Assembly (NCBI GenBank): GCA_963969365.1
Contig: OZ017757.1
Span: 1,612,001 to 1,676,000, forward strand
DNA from: Asterochloris sp. CNOR1
Lineage: Eukaryota; Chlorophyta; Trebouxiophyceae; Trebouxiales; Trebouxiaceae
Reading direction: 5' to 3'
DNA: 64,000 bases
Shown: positions 35,101 through 46,415 of the stretch, one piece after another
Position numbering within the stretch: position 1 is the first letter of the stretch
Layout of the letters: each line of letters starts with the position of its first letter
Position numbers and translations under genes: made by a program
Notes under the pieces: generated by a model
What the model was told of the DNA's origin: nothing
The model's database searches: none
The model's input: the letters and a program-made list of their open reading frames with translations, nothing else

Positions 35101-38100
35101 GGTTGCGCTGACGTGGCAGCTGCTGTGGTGAGGTGAGTCAGGAAATCTCAGGCTCACAGCGCTGCTCCTCTAGTGAGGAGGTTTGGATGGCTACAGAGGG
35201 ACAGAAGGGGGGCACGTCTGGTGTCATGGTCATGCTGCACAAGCTTGCTGGGACTCGGAAATGAACAACCACGTTACTGCCATCCAGCACCAGGTGTGAC
35301 AGGGCTTTGCGATGCTGCAGGGGGGAGGCAGCAAATGGCGCTGCAATCGTGAGGCCGCCGGGGCACCATGCTGAGAGTAATACTGCCATGGGCTTCTGTT
35401 TCTTCAACAATGCAGGACTGGCTGCCAGGGCAGCGCAGGCAAGCTTTGCATCGCCCTGTGTCTGCTGCTGCTGCCTCCTGCATCTATGAGTCGGTTGCTG
35501 CTATATCTCACCTGTGGCAGCATTGTGCAAGCACATCAGCATCAAGTGCCCCTGTCAAGTTGCAAGTGCCGACTCAGGATATCCCCTCGCTGTAGGCTGC
35601 TGGTGCCAGGAAGGTGCTCATTCTGGACTGGGATGTCCACCATGGTGAGCCCAAAGACTTTGCAAGAACTTGAGCGTCACTCGTTCCGCGATTGATCTGT
35701 CACCTGCCTGCTGATCCCAATCATTGCACCTTGAAGCTGGCCTCGCCCATGTCCCACTCGTCCCTGCAGGCAATGGCACACAGCACATTTTTGAGGATGA
35801 TTCAGACGTCATGTACATGTCGCTCCACCGCCACGACTTGTGAGTTGCTCTATCTTACCAGCTGGCCAGGCTGCCGTGCTGGCAGCAGATGTCCCAATTG
35901 CTCCATAGATGACCCAGGAGTGCTGTGCTCCCCACGCCGCGGTTTTGAGCCACACTGCAGCAGCTGCTGCGCTGGCTGTGCCGTCTAATGTGCAGGATCC
36001 TGTGTCTAGTGTGAGGGTGCCGCTTGTCCCCGCATATCAAGCCCAGCCTGAACCCGCGTGATGCTACACACACACGCACAGCACCCGACATGTTGCCGGC
36101 TGCCCCTGCCTGCAGCGGCAGCTTCTACCCGGGCACCGGAGCAGCCAATGAGTGTGGCGAGGGTCCCGGCGAGGGGTTCACGGTCAACGTGCCCTGGCAG
36201 TGCGGTGGCATGGGCAACGGCGATTATGTGGCTGCCTTCCAGCATGTCCTCCTGCCCATCGCCATGGAGTTCAACCCTGACCTAATTATTGCCTCAGCTG
36301 GTGAGGGGGGCGGGCCGTCATGGTAGTTTTGTGTGGACAAACTTGGGGTGTGGTGGCTGTGGGATGAGGACCAGGCCTACCTGCAGCCCCAGGCAGTTGT
36401 GCTGCTGTTGGCAGGCGCTGGGCACCTGTTGGCTGCAGCCTGCATACTTTCTTGGCATTCTCTGCTCATCTCAGGGGCGGTGTGGCCTTGCAGCTGTGCA
36501 TGCTGCAGAGGTGGTTTTACGTGCTTTGTTCGGCGACCATGATGAGTCCTCTCGTGTCCCAGCACATTCATACGCCTGCCTGCTTGCTTGCTGCAGGCTA
36601 CGATGCAGCAGAGGGTGACCCACTGGGTGCGTGTCACGTTACCACAGAGTGCTATGCCTGGATGACTGAGCAGCTGCAGGCAGTGGCACCCCTGGTGGTG
36701 CTGCTGGAGGGTGGCTACAACCTGAGTATCACAGCCGCCAGCACAGAGGCCTGCATGCGGGTGCTGCTGGGACAGCGAGCCCCGCGGCTGCCCGAGCACC
36801 GCAGGACGCCCTCTCTGGCGGGGATGGCCGTCATCCAGCACGTTGTGCGTGTGCAGGTGAGGCCTGTGCTGTCTGGGTCAATGTGTGCCTCACTGCGCCT
36901 GCACATCGCCTCCACCTGTCTTCCTAGGTGGTCCCTGCATGCAGCTTCTGAGGGGCTGAGCACACTCTACCCCCTTTGCCTGATTGACGCAAACATGTTG
37001 GGCAGTGCAGCACGCCCCGCTGTGAGCTCCATAGGCCATCTCGCACACTGATGTTGTCAGATCCCTTCCCGGTGCCTGCAGGCTCGCTACTGGAAGTGCC
37101 TCCAGGGCCTGCAGGCGCACATCCCCCTGATCACCAGGCCGCTGCCTGGGCCTGCTCACCCTGGCAGTGCAGAGGCAGCTGCAGAGCCCCAGGACGACGA
37201 GGTGTCTGATGTGAGAGACGATGATGAGGACCAGGCTTCTGGAGGTGAGGCAGGGCCGTCCAATGCAGGCCGGGGCTGCTGCAGGGGTGATGATGGTCCT
37301 GAGAGCTGCAGTGCTTACTTCGTGGGGAGTGGGGCTACTTTGAGGGACAGCGCCTGCGGTGGGGTGGGATGCTGCGCAAGCAGTGCTGTCCCAGCCCATT
37401 CTGGTCTGGATGTCTGCCCTGGCTGTGTGAAGGCTGTGTGCTGTCAGACATGCAAGCCCTCAAGTGAATGTCCTGTGTTGCGGGGCTGAGGAGGGGCTGC
37501 AGGCAGCCGCCAACTCGGTGTGCCTGTGAGCCTGTTTCCTTTGGGCCCCTGATCCAGTCCTGCTGCTGAGCCTTGGCTCGCCACTCCTGCTGCAGACTCT
37601 GACGAGGCTGACGAGGCCCACCAGCGCCCGGGGTCTGCAGTGCTGTCCGCCCTGACGGGCGAGAGCCCGTCAGACAGTGGAGATGTCGACTACGCACCCG
37701 GGGATGAGTCTGCTGAGGATGGTCCAGCTGAGTTACGGGTGGGCTCCCCCAGGCCCTGTTGCCTTGCCAGATGCAGGCTGCTGCTTTGGCAGCCCACTCT
37801 GCTGATGCCTGCATGCTGCAGGGGCATGGCTCCTGCAGCTTTGACGCAGTCTCTGCCTCATGCAACCCTGCCAGGCACCTGCACGGCTGTTCTACTGCAT
37901 GGCGCTTTGGAGGTTGGCACGCTCCAGGGTCAGTCTCGGTCAAGCTGTTGCTGCCTCTCAGGCGGCCTTGACTTTGTATGCAGGCGCCATCACCAGAGCG
38001 CGAGGCTGCACCCGCAGCCGCGCTGCCGCCTCCGGCCACGCTTCGGGCGGTGCTGTCAGACCCTAGCAGGCCAGCCCCTGGCGCCGTGCTGCTGCCCTCG

Positions 38101-38949
38101 CTCCAGCAGCGCCAGGGCGGCCTCGCGACTCCAGCAGGCCCCTCCAGCCTCCCACCGAAGCGCTCGGCCGCAACCGAGCAGGTGCTGAGGGCGCTGCCGC
38201 AGGCCATCGTCAGGCGGGGTGGGCCTGCTCCGCCACCCCTCAGGCTAGGGGCTTGCCCGGTGCAGCAGGCACCGCATCGGGCTCTCAAAAGGGACCGCAG
38301 CGGCAGCCCAGCGCCCCGGTCCACCCTGAGGAGCCCTGTCTCGCCTGAGAGGGGGCACCAGCAGCACTTGGGGGCGGCAAGGGGGGCCCTCAGCCCCAGC
38401 AGGGGACACCTGCACGCCACGCCCCCACCCTGCAGCGAGGTGGGCACTACACTTGGCTGCGTTGCACCTATCAATTGCTGGGCGCAGGCCCCTTGCAGTG
38501 CTCAAATGGACACGTGAATCAGGCGTGCTTGGTGAGGGTGTGCAGCGCGTCAGCTCGCCCTGCAAGCTGGTCATGTCTGTACTGCTCTTATCATGCAACT
38601 CTTTGTGTCCCACGCTGTGCTGGGGTTGCTGTCTGCTGTGCTCTGTGGACGCATCAGCAACCACCTGCCATGCTCGTGCTTCAGGGGCTCGGTCCCTTCT
38701 CTACTCCTGTAGGCGCTCAGCAAGAGCCAGAAGCGGTGGGAGCGAAACACCCAGCTGCACCAAGGGGCGCTGCGCAAGTTTTCAGGGCGGCTGCCAGAGG
38801 ACACACTCTCTGCGGGGCTGCCCAGCAACAATCTGTTCACCACCGACAGGCAGCTATCTGGAGAGTTTGATGGTGTCACACGCGCTGCTGCCCGCCCTTC
38901 CTGCAATAAGATCATCCAGCAGAGCTCTGAGATTTTTAGGAGCAACTGA
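32137..38949 (+). CDS. Class II histone deacetylase with long low-complexity flanks
   Basis: Exons: 32137-32302, 32428-33107 (with an inferred frame-restoring intron near 32490-32535), 33618-33766, 34246-34456, 34898-35132, 35321-35438, 35596-35644, 35770-35839, 36116-36300, 36597-36856, 37082-37244, 37596-37738, 37984-38439 and 38713-38949; about 1,040 residues. The catalytic domain is complete: [77 protein letters not shown] and LLEGGYNLS. These give the His-His pair, the zinc-binding Asp/His/Asp and the catalytic-site Tyr of class II enzymes, which remove acetyl groups from histone lysines in the nucleus. The N-terminus is Ser/Asp-rich, with [13 protein letters not shown] and a CTNC pair resembling half a zinc knuckle. 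The C-terminal 250 residues are acidic, then Pro/Arg-rich (SPERGHQQH), probably for partner binding. The intron after 35438 starts GCAAGC. Confidence 0.93.
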
Positions 38950-39348
38950 AACTTAATCCCTGATGCCAGATTATAGACAGATTCTGCCTGAGCTGTGATC
39001 TTTGACTTTCTCCCCACGACTACTTCACCAAATGCATGAATCTAGTGCAGAGTCTGGCTGCGTTGAAGTAAATGCACCTTAATTTGATCTTTCATTTCAT
39101 AAACACCCATAGCTCAGGACAGATTGAGGCCTGGCATGTTAGCAACCACAGCAAAGTCAATGACTGTTTGAGTCAGATGGCAGAAGACACAGGAGACTGC
39201 TGCAATGCCGAGAGTGCCAGAGTGAAGGGCCAGCATACTGAGCACTGGTACGGCAATGGTGAGTCCCTTCTGACTAGCACAGATGGTCACAGCATAGCGA
39301 ACTGGGAGCCCTGCATTGGAGATGAGGGAAATTGATGAAGGACGCTGT
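38950..39348. other. Intergenic region between convergent genes
   Basis: 400 bases separating the stops of the deacetylase (+) and the BASS4-like gene (-). AT-rich at 38940-39110, consistent with 3' UTRs. An 87-codon open frame (39072-39335) has no recognisable motif and is probably not a gene. Confidence 0.45.
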
Positions 39349-42039
39349 TTATGCTGGCTGTGGCTTCTGTTTGCTCCAGTGCGCCACCAAGAAGGAGTCG
39401 ATCACTATCTGGCTGAGGTGGCTCACTACACAAGGCAGCACTGCCAGGCCGACTGGTCCAGGCAGCTGCGGTCCCAAGCTATTCAGCACTGTCACGGCGA
39501 TGGGCAGCGTCTTCTGGCTGCCCACAAGCACACACGCCCTTTGTACATTGGCAGCTGCAGCACAGCGGACACAGCCGGCATCAGACCCAGCAGCAGCTGT
39601 CAGGCAGGATGCCGCATGCTCCTGGCTGTGCTGCAGCTGCACAACACAACAGAGGCTCCTTGTGCGCCGCAGACTGAGCTGATCTGGTGCACAGCACGAG
39701 ATCACATGCCATGCTTACAGGCCTAAGCCTACAGGCATGCGCCGCCGCTCAGACGGTAGCGGGCAACGGCAGCAGACTGCATGAAGTGCCTGGCCTTCAG
39801 GCATTTGGCAGACGTCGCTGTTTCTGCAGTGGCATGCGCAGCCCTCACCTTCCTGCCCTGAACCCCCTAGCCTCAGCGCTGAGGTGGCCGCGATGTTGAA
39901 TGCAAGGTAGAGCAGGTGGATGGCTGCACCAGCTGCCACCACGGCTACGAGGGAGGTGACGCGCACAGTCACACCAGAGGTCACAGCCTTACTGATCTGC
40001 ATCCTGCAGCACAGGCTTTGGAGCTGCATCTACCAATGGTGGTTGCCTGAGCTGGCATGAAGGAGGCGGCCTGCAGCAGTGTGCAGCCAGGGCACGGTGT
40101 GCACCAGGGGACCAGGCACAGCATTGTGCTGCAAGCCAGGGCAGGCAGCTAGAGCGACAGAGCCTACCAGGGAACCAGGCACAGCAGCACTGCGCTCAGC
40201 AGGCTCAGCGGCTTTTTGTTGGCATCAACTGTGCGGGCTACGCCTGCACAGAAAAGCTCATCGCATCAGCGGGGCTTCTGCGGAGTAGAATGACCTGACC
40301 TGCCGGGCAACTCAGCCCAGCATCACCTGCTCAGGCCCTGGCCGCAGCATGGCTCAGTCACAGGTCACCAAAGCGTCAAGCAGATGGGCCTTCCCACCCC
40401 TGCAGAGAATGAAGCACTGAGGCCAGCAGGCAGAGACTAGCCGCATTCTGCAGTGAGCTACACCCTGCACGATGTCCAAATGCATGGCGCTCTTCCCCCA
40501 ACCCCGCTCACCGGGGATGGCTGCCCTGGTAGCTGCCCCACACAGCAGTGGCAGCAGAATGGTTTTGATCAGGCTCTGCAGCAAGGGCCCAGGGGACAGC
40601 TTCACAGCACCCGCTCCTGTGCCCAGGGTCCAGGACAGTACAAAGGGCCTGCAGTGGACGGCATAAGGCTCCTACTGAGATGCAGACGGCCACATTGCAG
40701 TGCAGGTGAAAGTCCTCTCTGCTGCAGACAAAAGGCACATCGGAGCTCGGAGCACACAGCAAGTGATGACATCATGTACAGCAGGTAGAGCCTGGGGGAA
40801 CAGGTGCTCAAGGCCAAACATCTCCTGCCAGGCCTGTGTGTGTCTGAGTTCTATGCAAGAGGGCAGGTTTCCTCGCCTCACATAGTGAAGATGCCCAGCA
40901 GGTTCGTCCCCACCGTGAGCAGCAGCGCCAGTGCAGCGTTGGCTCCCACTTGCTGCAGGGCACACATGCAGGGGTCATGCAGGGCATGCTGCAGGCCTGC
41001 TGAGGCTGCAGCCAACCAAGGCAGCATGCTGAGACAGGCGTACATGTGCAGGACAACCTCTGCTTGCGTGGCACACAGCCATATGACCATCCAAAATCTG
41101 CACCTGTGTGAGAGTGACGCCGCTGGACAGGGTGGTGGGCATGCAGCAGAAGACGGCCAGCCCCACAGCCAGCTCTGGCTGCAGGGGCAGGCGCAGGGCC
41201 AGCAGGGCGGCCAAGGGCGTGATGGCCAGGATGGACACGAACCCGTACAGGGTGGCCCCCCAGGCCGAGAGGGCCTACGCAGGGAATTGGCAGCCATCAA
41301 ACAGTTAAAGACGCACATGCTGGCCAGCAGGGAGCATCAATGGACCAGGTGTGGACACAGGCACATAACAGCAGATGACAGCCAGACAGCTCTGCACAGG
41401 GATGGCACCACATGGTGACAGGAGTGCCAGAAACCCTTGACAACCTAATCAGCCAAGTTGTCACAGTGACAGTACCCCTTGCCTGCAGTGCCTCTCCACG
41501 CTTCAGGTTGAGGCCTGAGATGACAAAGATGCCTGTGGTGGTCAAGCTCTGCAGCCCTGCATTGGCAGCCTGAATGCCGGGACCAGGCGCAAGAGCCCTA
41601 TACAGACAAACGACAGAGACTGGGCAGCAGCCATAGGTGAGCCCCTGGCCATCTTCAGAGGGACACATGCAGACAGCGTCAACCTGCATGACTGCATCGA
41701 TCGCTGCAGAGCATCCAAACAGCAGGAGTGGGCATCGCACCCCGTCGCCATGCCTGTCAGCAGCCCCAGGGGCAGGAACTGATCCAGCACAAACTTCAAG
41801 AGCTTATTTGTGCGGGGGGACTGCTGCTCAGCTGCTCCTGAGGCTGCTGCCTGCGCTCGTTGCCACTGGTCACACCATCTGCTCCTGTCCGGCAAGCGGT
41901 GCTGGGCCTTCCACCTTTCGCTGTTGGTGCCGTGGTGCTTGCAGAAACCTGTTTGCATGCGGCTTGCATGATATTGGCGTTGACCCCATGCACTTTGCAT
42001 GTCAAAGCATGGCAGGTGCATTCCCATGCTAGGCCGCAC
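39349..42039 (-). CDS. BASS4-like plastid sodium/metabolite symporter
   Basis: Exons: 42039-41741, 41597-41483, 41274-41104, 40952-40882, 40616-40512, 40243-40168, 40003-39864 and 39554-39349. Phases close except between 40882 and 40616, where one short exon is missing. The first about 75 residues (MRPSMGMHLPCFDMQSAW, Arg/Ser/Gln-rich) resemble a chloroplast transit peptide. The rest is a bile-acid/sodium-symporter-like carrier: LLKFVLDQFLPLGLL, TTTGIFVISGLNLKRGEA, LAVFCCMPTTLSSGVTLTQ, NAALALLLTVGTNLLGIF, LLQSLIKTILLPLLCG, NKKPLSLLSAVLL and VGSQKTLPIAVTVLNSLG. The motifs CMPTTLSSGVTLTQ and SQKTLP are hallmarks of the BASS4/SBF-like group. These carriers lie in the plastid envelope; the BASS4 substrate is not firmly known. 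The second intron starts with GCAAGG. The ATG at 42039 is the most upstream in frame. Confidence 0.9.
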
Positions 42040-42447
42040 AACCTCAATTTCAGCTGCTGCACTGAGGCATCAGCACGACCCCTGGTGATGAGAAAACTAG
42101 TCTGCATGCTTATGCTTGCTTTCTAGGACTGGCCATTCGGGCTTGCTCGCCCTAGCAACAGTCCCATTGTAGAGGTGGGCACAGGTTTACTCCGCTGTGG
42201 TTATCGAAGATTTCTGAGGATCTGGAACACTAGCCCACTGATCGTGCTGCAAAGCAAGCCTCTTGGCAATGTCACTGTCTGAGCAGCATGAGAAGACCAA
42301 GCCTGGAGATGACAGAAGTTGAAGGGTAAGCTCATCATGAAAGCAGACATTGTTCAGGCCGCCTCTTTTCAGAGTGTTTCCACAGATAACTTTGCGCTGG
42401 AAGTTGTGGGCACAGCTCTCTGCCAGCTGACAGTTCATTTGTCAGAT
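42040..42447. other. Intergenic region
   Basis: About 400 bases between the BASS4-like start and the stop of the next minus-strand gene. It is relatively AT-rich at 42060-42440 and should hold the BASS4-like promoter and the 3' UTR of the QxW-repeat gene. No exon or repeat supported. Confidence 0.4.
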
Positions 42448-45444
42448 TTAGATGGGCACCTCTTCTAAGGAATCAGACCGCCGGGTGACGTCCCCCTGCA
42501 GCGCGGTCAGGTCTGCCATCTCAAACCTCTGCCATGGCACAGGTGCCAGGTGTAGTCCCTGATCCCTTTGCAGGCGGTTGCTCCCTCTCTGCAGCAGCAT
42601 GCTGACAGCTGCAAACAGGGCGGCGCTGACCAGCCCTGCCAGTGCTGTCATGCCCCCGACAAGGCCTGCTTTCATCTCTCTGCCTGAGTGTACCCCTGCT
42701 GGCTGGTTGCTGTCAGCAATGATGCTGTCAGTGGCATCCTGAGGTCTGGTGGGGGGAGGTCTGCTGCTGTCAGTGTGCAGGCTGCTAACTGTGCCGGGGG
42801 TAGTGGGTATACTGGCAGAAGCACCCTGCACAGCGGCCAGCACATGGTCATCAAGCCAAGTAGCAAGGCATTTACTCGAGACGAGGAGGCAACATGCCCA
42901 TCGACGCCCAGGCAACCAAGAGAGAGAGCAGCATGGTACTTGTGATGCCTGCAGAGGCTTGCTTGAGGGCAGCTGAGGCCTGTCAACAGAGACAGCGAAG
43001 ATGCCAGTCATCTACCTGTCAGCCGCTGACCTTGTTGCCGACGACAGGGGCAAGCTGCTGAGATGTGGTGCCACTGCTGGCCCCTCCCAGCTTGTTCACA
43101 CTAGCACTGCTGAATAGCTGGGTGCTGACTAGATCAGCAGCAGCCTCTGGGCCTTGCATGCCCAGCACTCGCAGCACTGATGTGTTGGCTGCGGCACTGG
43201 ACAGGGCGCACCAGCTGCTTAGCTCGCCAGCGCTGCACACTGACAGGATCTGCACAAGAGACAGGCAGACTTTGTGCGCTCAGCTGAGGGGCTTGACGCC
43301 AGCAATACTACTTGCAGCAGCCATTTGTTGCAGGCCGAGGCCTGCCATTATACCAAAAGTGCATGCACCACAGACTGGAAGACAGGGGCCGGCACCAATG
43401 CTGGTGATGGTCACCTGCTTGAGACCAATGTTGTAAATTACTACGTTGCCACTCAGGGTGGCTTGCCATCGCCACAGCTGGCTGCTGTCATTCGACTGAC
43501 AGTCTTGAGTGACCACTGCATAGTAGTCAGCGGGTTCTGAGGCGCAGTCGCTTGAATTGCCATCCAGGACCTGCGATCAGGCAAGCAGCATCAGACACTG
43601 GTGCCTTCACCGCAAAGGCCTCCTCATCAGCACCCCCCAGCAGGCAGGCAGTCGGGCAGCTCACTCGCCCGCACACCGTCCAGACTTCCCTGAGTTTGAG
43701 GCAGCCCCATGCAGCAGCACAACAGGCAGGCAGGCAGCTCACCTGGCCGCACAGCGTCAGGCACTCCCCAGTCTCCAAGTTGACAACAGCCACTCCGCCA
43801 TCCAGTGCAGCCAGTGCCACAGCATTGGCAGCCCCGCCATTGCCGCCGCCGGTCAGGGCTGCTGCAGGGGCAGGCGCTGCAGCAGCCTCTGCCAGAGTGG
43901 CGTTCCTCCACAGTTGGCTGAGGCGCTGGTCACAGGTGGATGTCACCACAACCTGACCATCCAGATCTGTGCTCTGGCAGTCCCCATTGCTGCATCGCTG
44001 CAGGCACCAGCTGCTGCCCCCTGCTGCAGTGCTTGGGGAGCCTTCTGAGGTGCCAGCCTGCGGGCTCACTGCCGGAGACACATTGTCCCCAAAAGAGCTG
44101 CCTGCTGAGCCCTGCTGAGCAGAGCTGGTGCTGCCGTCTGCCCAGGAAGTGTCTGCAGGGCTTGCGCTCACTGGGCTGCTCCCTTGACCGGTGGGTGTGC
44201 TGGATGAGGCGTCAGGGCTGCTGAATGGGTCACTGCTGCTGGCAGGTGGGGTTGGTGACGCCTCTGCTGTGCCAGGGAAGCCAACATCACCCAGGGCGCT
44301 GGTGCCAGAGCCGGCGCTGGCCGGTGAAGGGAAGTCCACCTCGGTGGGGGGGCCAGACAGGCTGGGCCGCAGAGTGCTGCCCCCAGCGGCGGATATCTGC
44401 AGGCTGGTGGTGATGACTGTACCAGTCCCCACTGCACAGTGCAGAAGTAGCGTTTGCAGGGGCGGGCAGGGTGCTGGTCAAGTTAGACACAGCGATGTCA
44501 CGCTCCACTGTTGCCATTATCACACACACAGCAACTGATGGCTCTGATGGCCGCTGAAGTGGCACAGACGAACTGCCATGCGGACCCCAAGCAGCGGCTG
44601 CAGCCAGCAGAACAGACGACACCTCACCTGGTCTTCGCAGGCTCCAGACCTGAGCAGAGCTGTTCTGCAAGTGTGGAGCAGCTAACAGCTGGCCTATGCC
44701 CTGCACGGACTGCATGGCTGCAGAGCTGCACTGCAGCATGCCTGCGCTGCAAAGCGAGAGTCCGGCCGCCTGCCCAAGGGGTGCAAAACTTCCATTCTGG
44801 AGCAGGCTCCAGGACTGAGTGGTGGCCTGGGAGTTGCAGAAGCTGGCTGTGAGGCTCCCATCGTGAGCAGCTGTGAGGCAGTGACCCGACCCTGCAGACA
44901 TGATCAACTGTTGTTGGACATGCTTCAGGAAGGCATTTGACAAGTTCATCAGGCGCTCCACGATGCTCCTGTCAGAGGAGACAATGGCAGAGAGGCCCCA
45001 TGCTGTCGACTGTGAGGGCAATACAGCCTTGCACAGGACCTAGCATTGAGAGACGATGCCCATGCTGCAGAAGTAAGCTGCTGCCTGGGCCAGGGTCCAG
45101 CTTTGCTGAGCATGCAGCTCTTCTGCTTGCCTGCATTTTCCAGCTGGTCGCTGCTGTGCTGGATGAGCCACAGCTGTGTCAGGCGCTCATCGCAGGGGCT
45201 GGCCAAAAGTAAGCCGTTGTTCCTCTGGCCGCAGGTGCCAGCAGTGCACTCCATCATGCAAGCCTCACCCATGTCACCATTGCAGATCATATAGAAGCCA
45301 TCGCCTGTGCAGAGAAGGAGATTGGGGTGTGCTCTCAGGTAGGCAAAGCAGGTGCAGCTCACCTGAGAATCCACTTTGCGCTTGACAAAGAAGGCACAGA
45401 CCGCACAGCTGCAGGCATGCTATTGCACCGGCCAAGATCCCCAT
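42448..45444 (-). CDS. Secreted/membrane protein with QxW (ricin-B-like) repeats
   Basis: Exons: 45444-45363, 45304-45131, one from about 45050 to 44628, 44431-43743, 43570-43415, 43249-43031 and 42825-42448. The acceptor of the third exon is not fixed. The start MGILAGAIACLQLCGLCLL is a clear signal peptide. Repeated lumenal units carry Cys residues followed by QxW-type motifs: CDERLTQLW, NSQATTQSW, NSSAQVW, CDQRLSQLW and SNDSSQLW. QxW marks ricin-B-type beta-trefoil carbohydrate-binding folds, so a lectin-like ectodomain is inferred; no catalytic toxin domain is present. The fourth exon begins with a 100-residue Ser/Pro/Gly mucin-like linker. Near the C-terminus one membrane helix (GMTALAGLVSAALFAAVSML) is followed by a basic then acidic 50-residue tail ending SLEEVPI. 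This gives a type I surface protein with a cytosolic tail. The intron after 45131 starts GCAAGC. Confidence 0.72.
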
Positions 45445-46415
45445 CTCACATCGACCATCTGGCTTCAAAATCCGACTTAACGCTCATCAAACTGCCAGCC
45501 TGGCTCATGTGAACTGAAGTGATGACCAAGCACAGATGCTGAGAAAGCTGCACACAATGTGGTGACTGCTGCTTGCTTGGGGCAAAGCATGTGATCTGAG
45601 CATTTGGCGTTTGTGTTGGCGACACTGCGCCTGCGGCACAGGTCTGGTATTCTGCAGGGAGAGGCAGCAGATTCAGCGGATGTTTCCTTCTGTGGCAAAG
45701 CCCCAGCACCTGCAGCAAATTCCTGCAGAGAACAGCAACCTGCAGCCCCTCAATGGATTGGACCTGCAGCCACTTGATGACGCCACGATCCTCCTTCCAT
45801 TCCATGTGTGCGGTAAGGATTGACTGGGCCATGAACCCCCAGGCTGCTCACAAGGCTGGAGGCGCCTTTCAATGCATTGCTGCCTGCCAAAGTGCATGCT
45901 CAGTTTGTAAGCTCAGCCTAATGCCCATTGTACCAGCAGCAGAGAGGGGAAAGACAACATGCGGACCTGACCGCAGGGAGAGATGAGGAGAGAGAGATGG
46001 AAAGAGAAAAGCGGGAGAGAGAGGGGAGAAGGATAAAGAAAGGGAGGGAGAGAGAGAGAGAGGGGGAAAGAGGGATGGAGGGAGGGGATTGCCTGGAGCT
46101 GGCTGAGCTGCTATGTCGCGTGTCCTCCTGCCTGGGCATGGCATCTGGAGCTCGCAAACATGAGCCAGAGCTGCCACCTATATGTCTGGCGTGTACTGCT
46201 CAGGATGCACCTTCATGCTGGAAGCCCTCAAGTGTGTGTTTGACAAACTCTATGAGCACCGGCACGCTGAAGTCAAGTGATTGAGCTACGCACTGTGGAA
46301 TTGTGACAACAAAGTGCTGGACTCTTGTTTATGTGAAGCTGACAATTAAACATGAGGTGGCAGAGCGCACACTCAGCACCCATGAGAAATTTTGAACAAG
46401 CAGAAAGGTCAATGC
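45445..46415. other. Intergenic region with purine tract
   Basis: Nearly 1 kb without a supported gene. Contains the purine-rich tract listed separately, the likely promoter of the QxW-repeat gene at its left end, and an AT-richer stretch (46270-46420) that suits the 3' UTR of the photolyase-family gene. Confidence 0.45.
45954..46088 (+). repeat. GA-rich polypurine tract
   Basis: An almost pure purine run on the + strand with GAGAGA, GGGAGA and AAAG units and few pyrimidine interruptions, about 130 bases long. It reads as an Arg/Glu-rich open frame, but the codon content is just the repeat. Such mirror-like purine tracts can form triplex DNA and are prone to replication slippage. Confidence 0.85.

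Noticed and set aside
39072-39335. 87-codon + frame after the deacetylase gene
   Set aside because: No motif, AT-rich surroundings typical of 3' UTR, and convergent neighbours leave no room for a promoter.
43552-44048. + strand frames of 130-160 codons
   Set aside because: Antisense to the QxW-repeat gene exons, which carry repeated family motifs and a matching splice pattern.
42448-45444. Possible ricin-like toxin
   Set aside because: Only beta-trefoil-type QxW repeats are present. There is no N-glycosidase domain, and the protein has a membrane helix and cytosolic tail.
45928-46284. Arg/Glu-rich open frame
   Set aside because: Its charged part is only the translation of the GA-rich tract; no start context, splice structure or homology.
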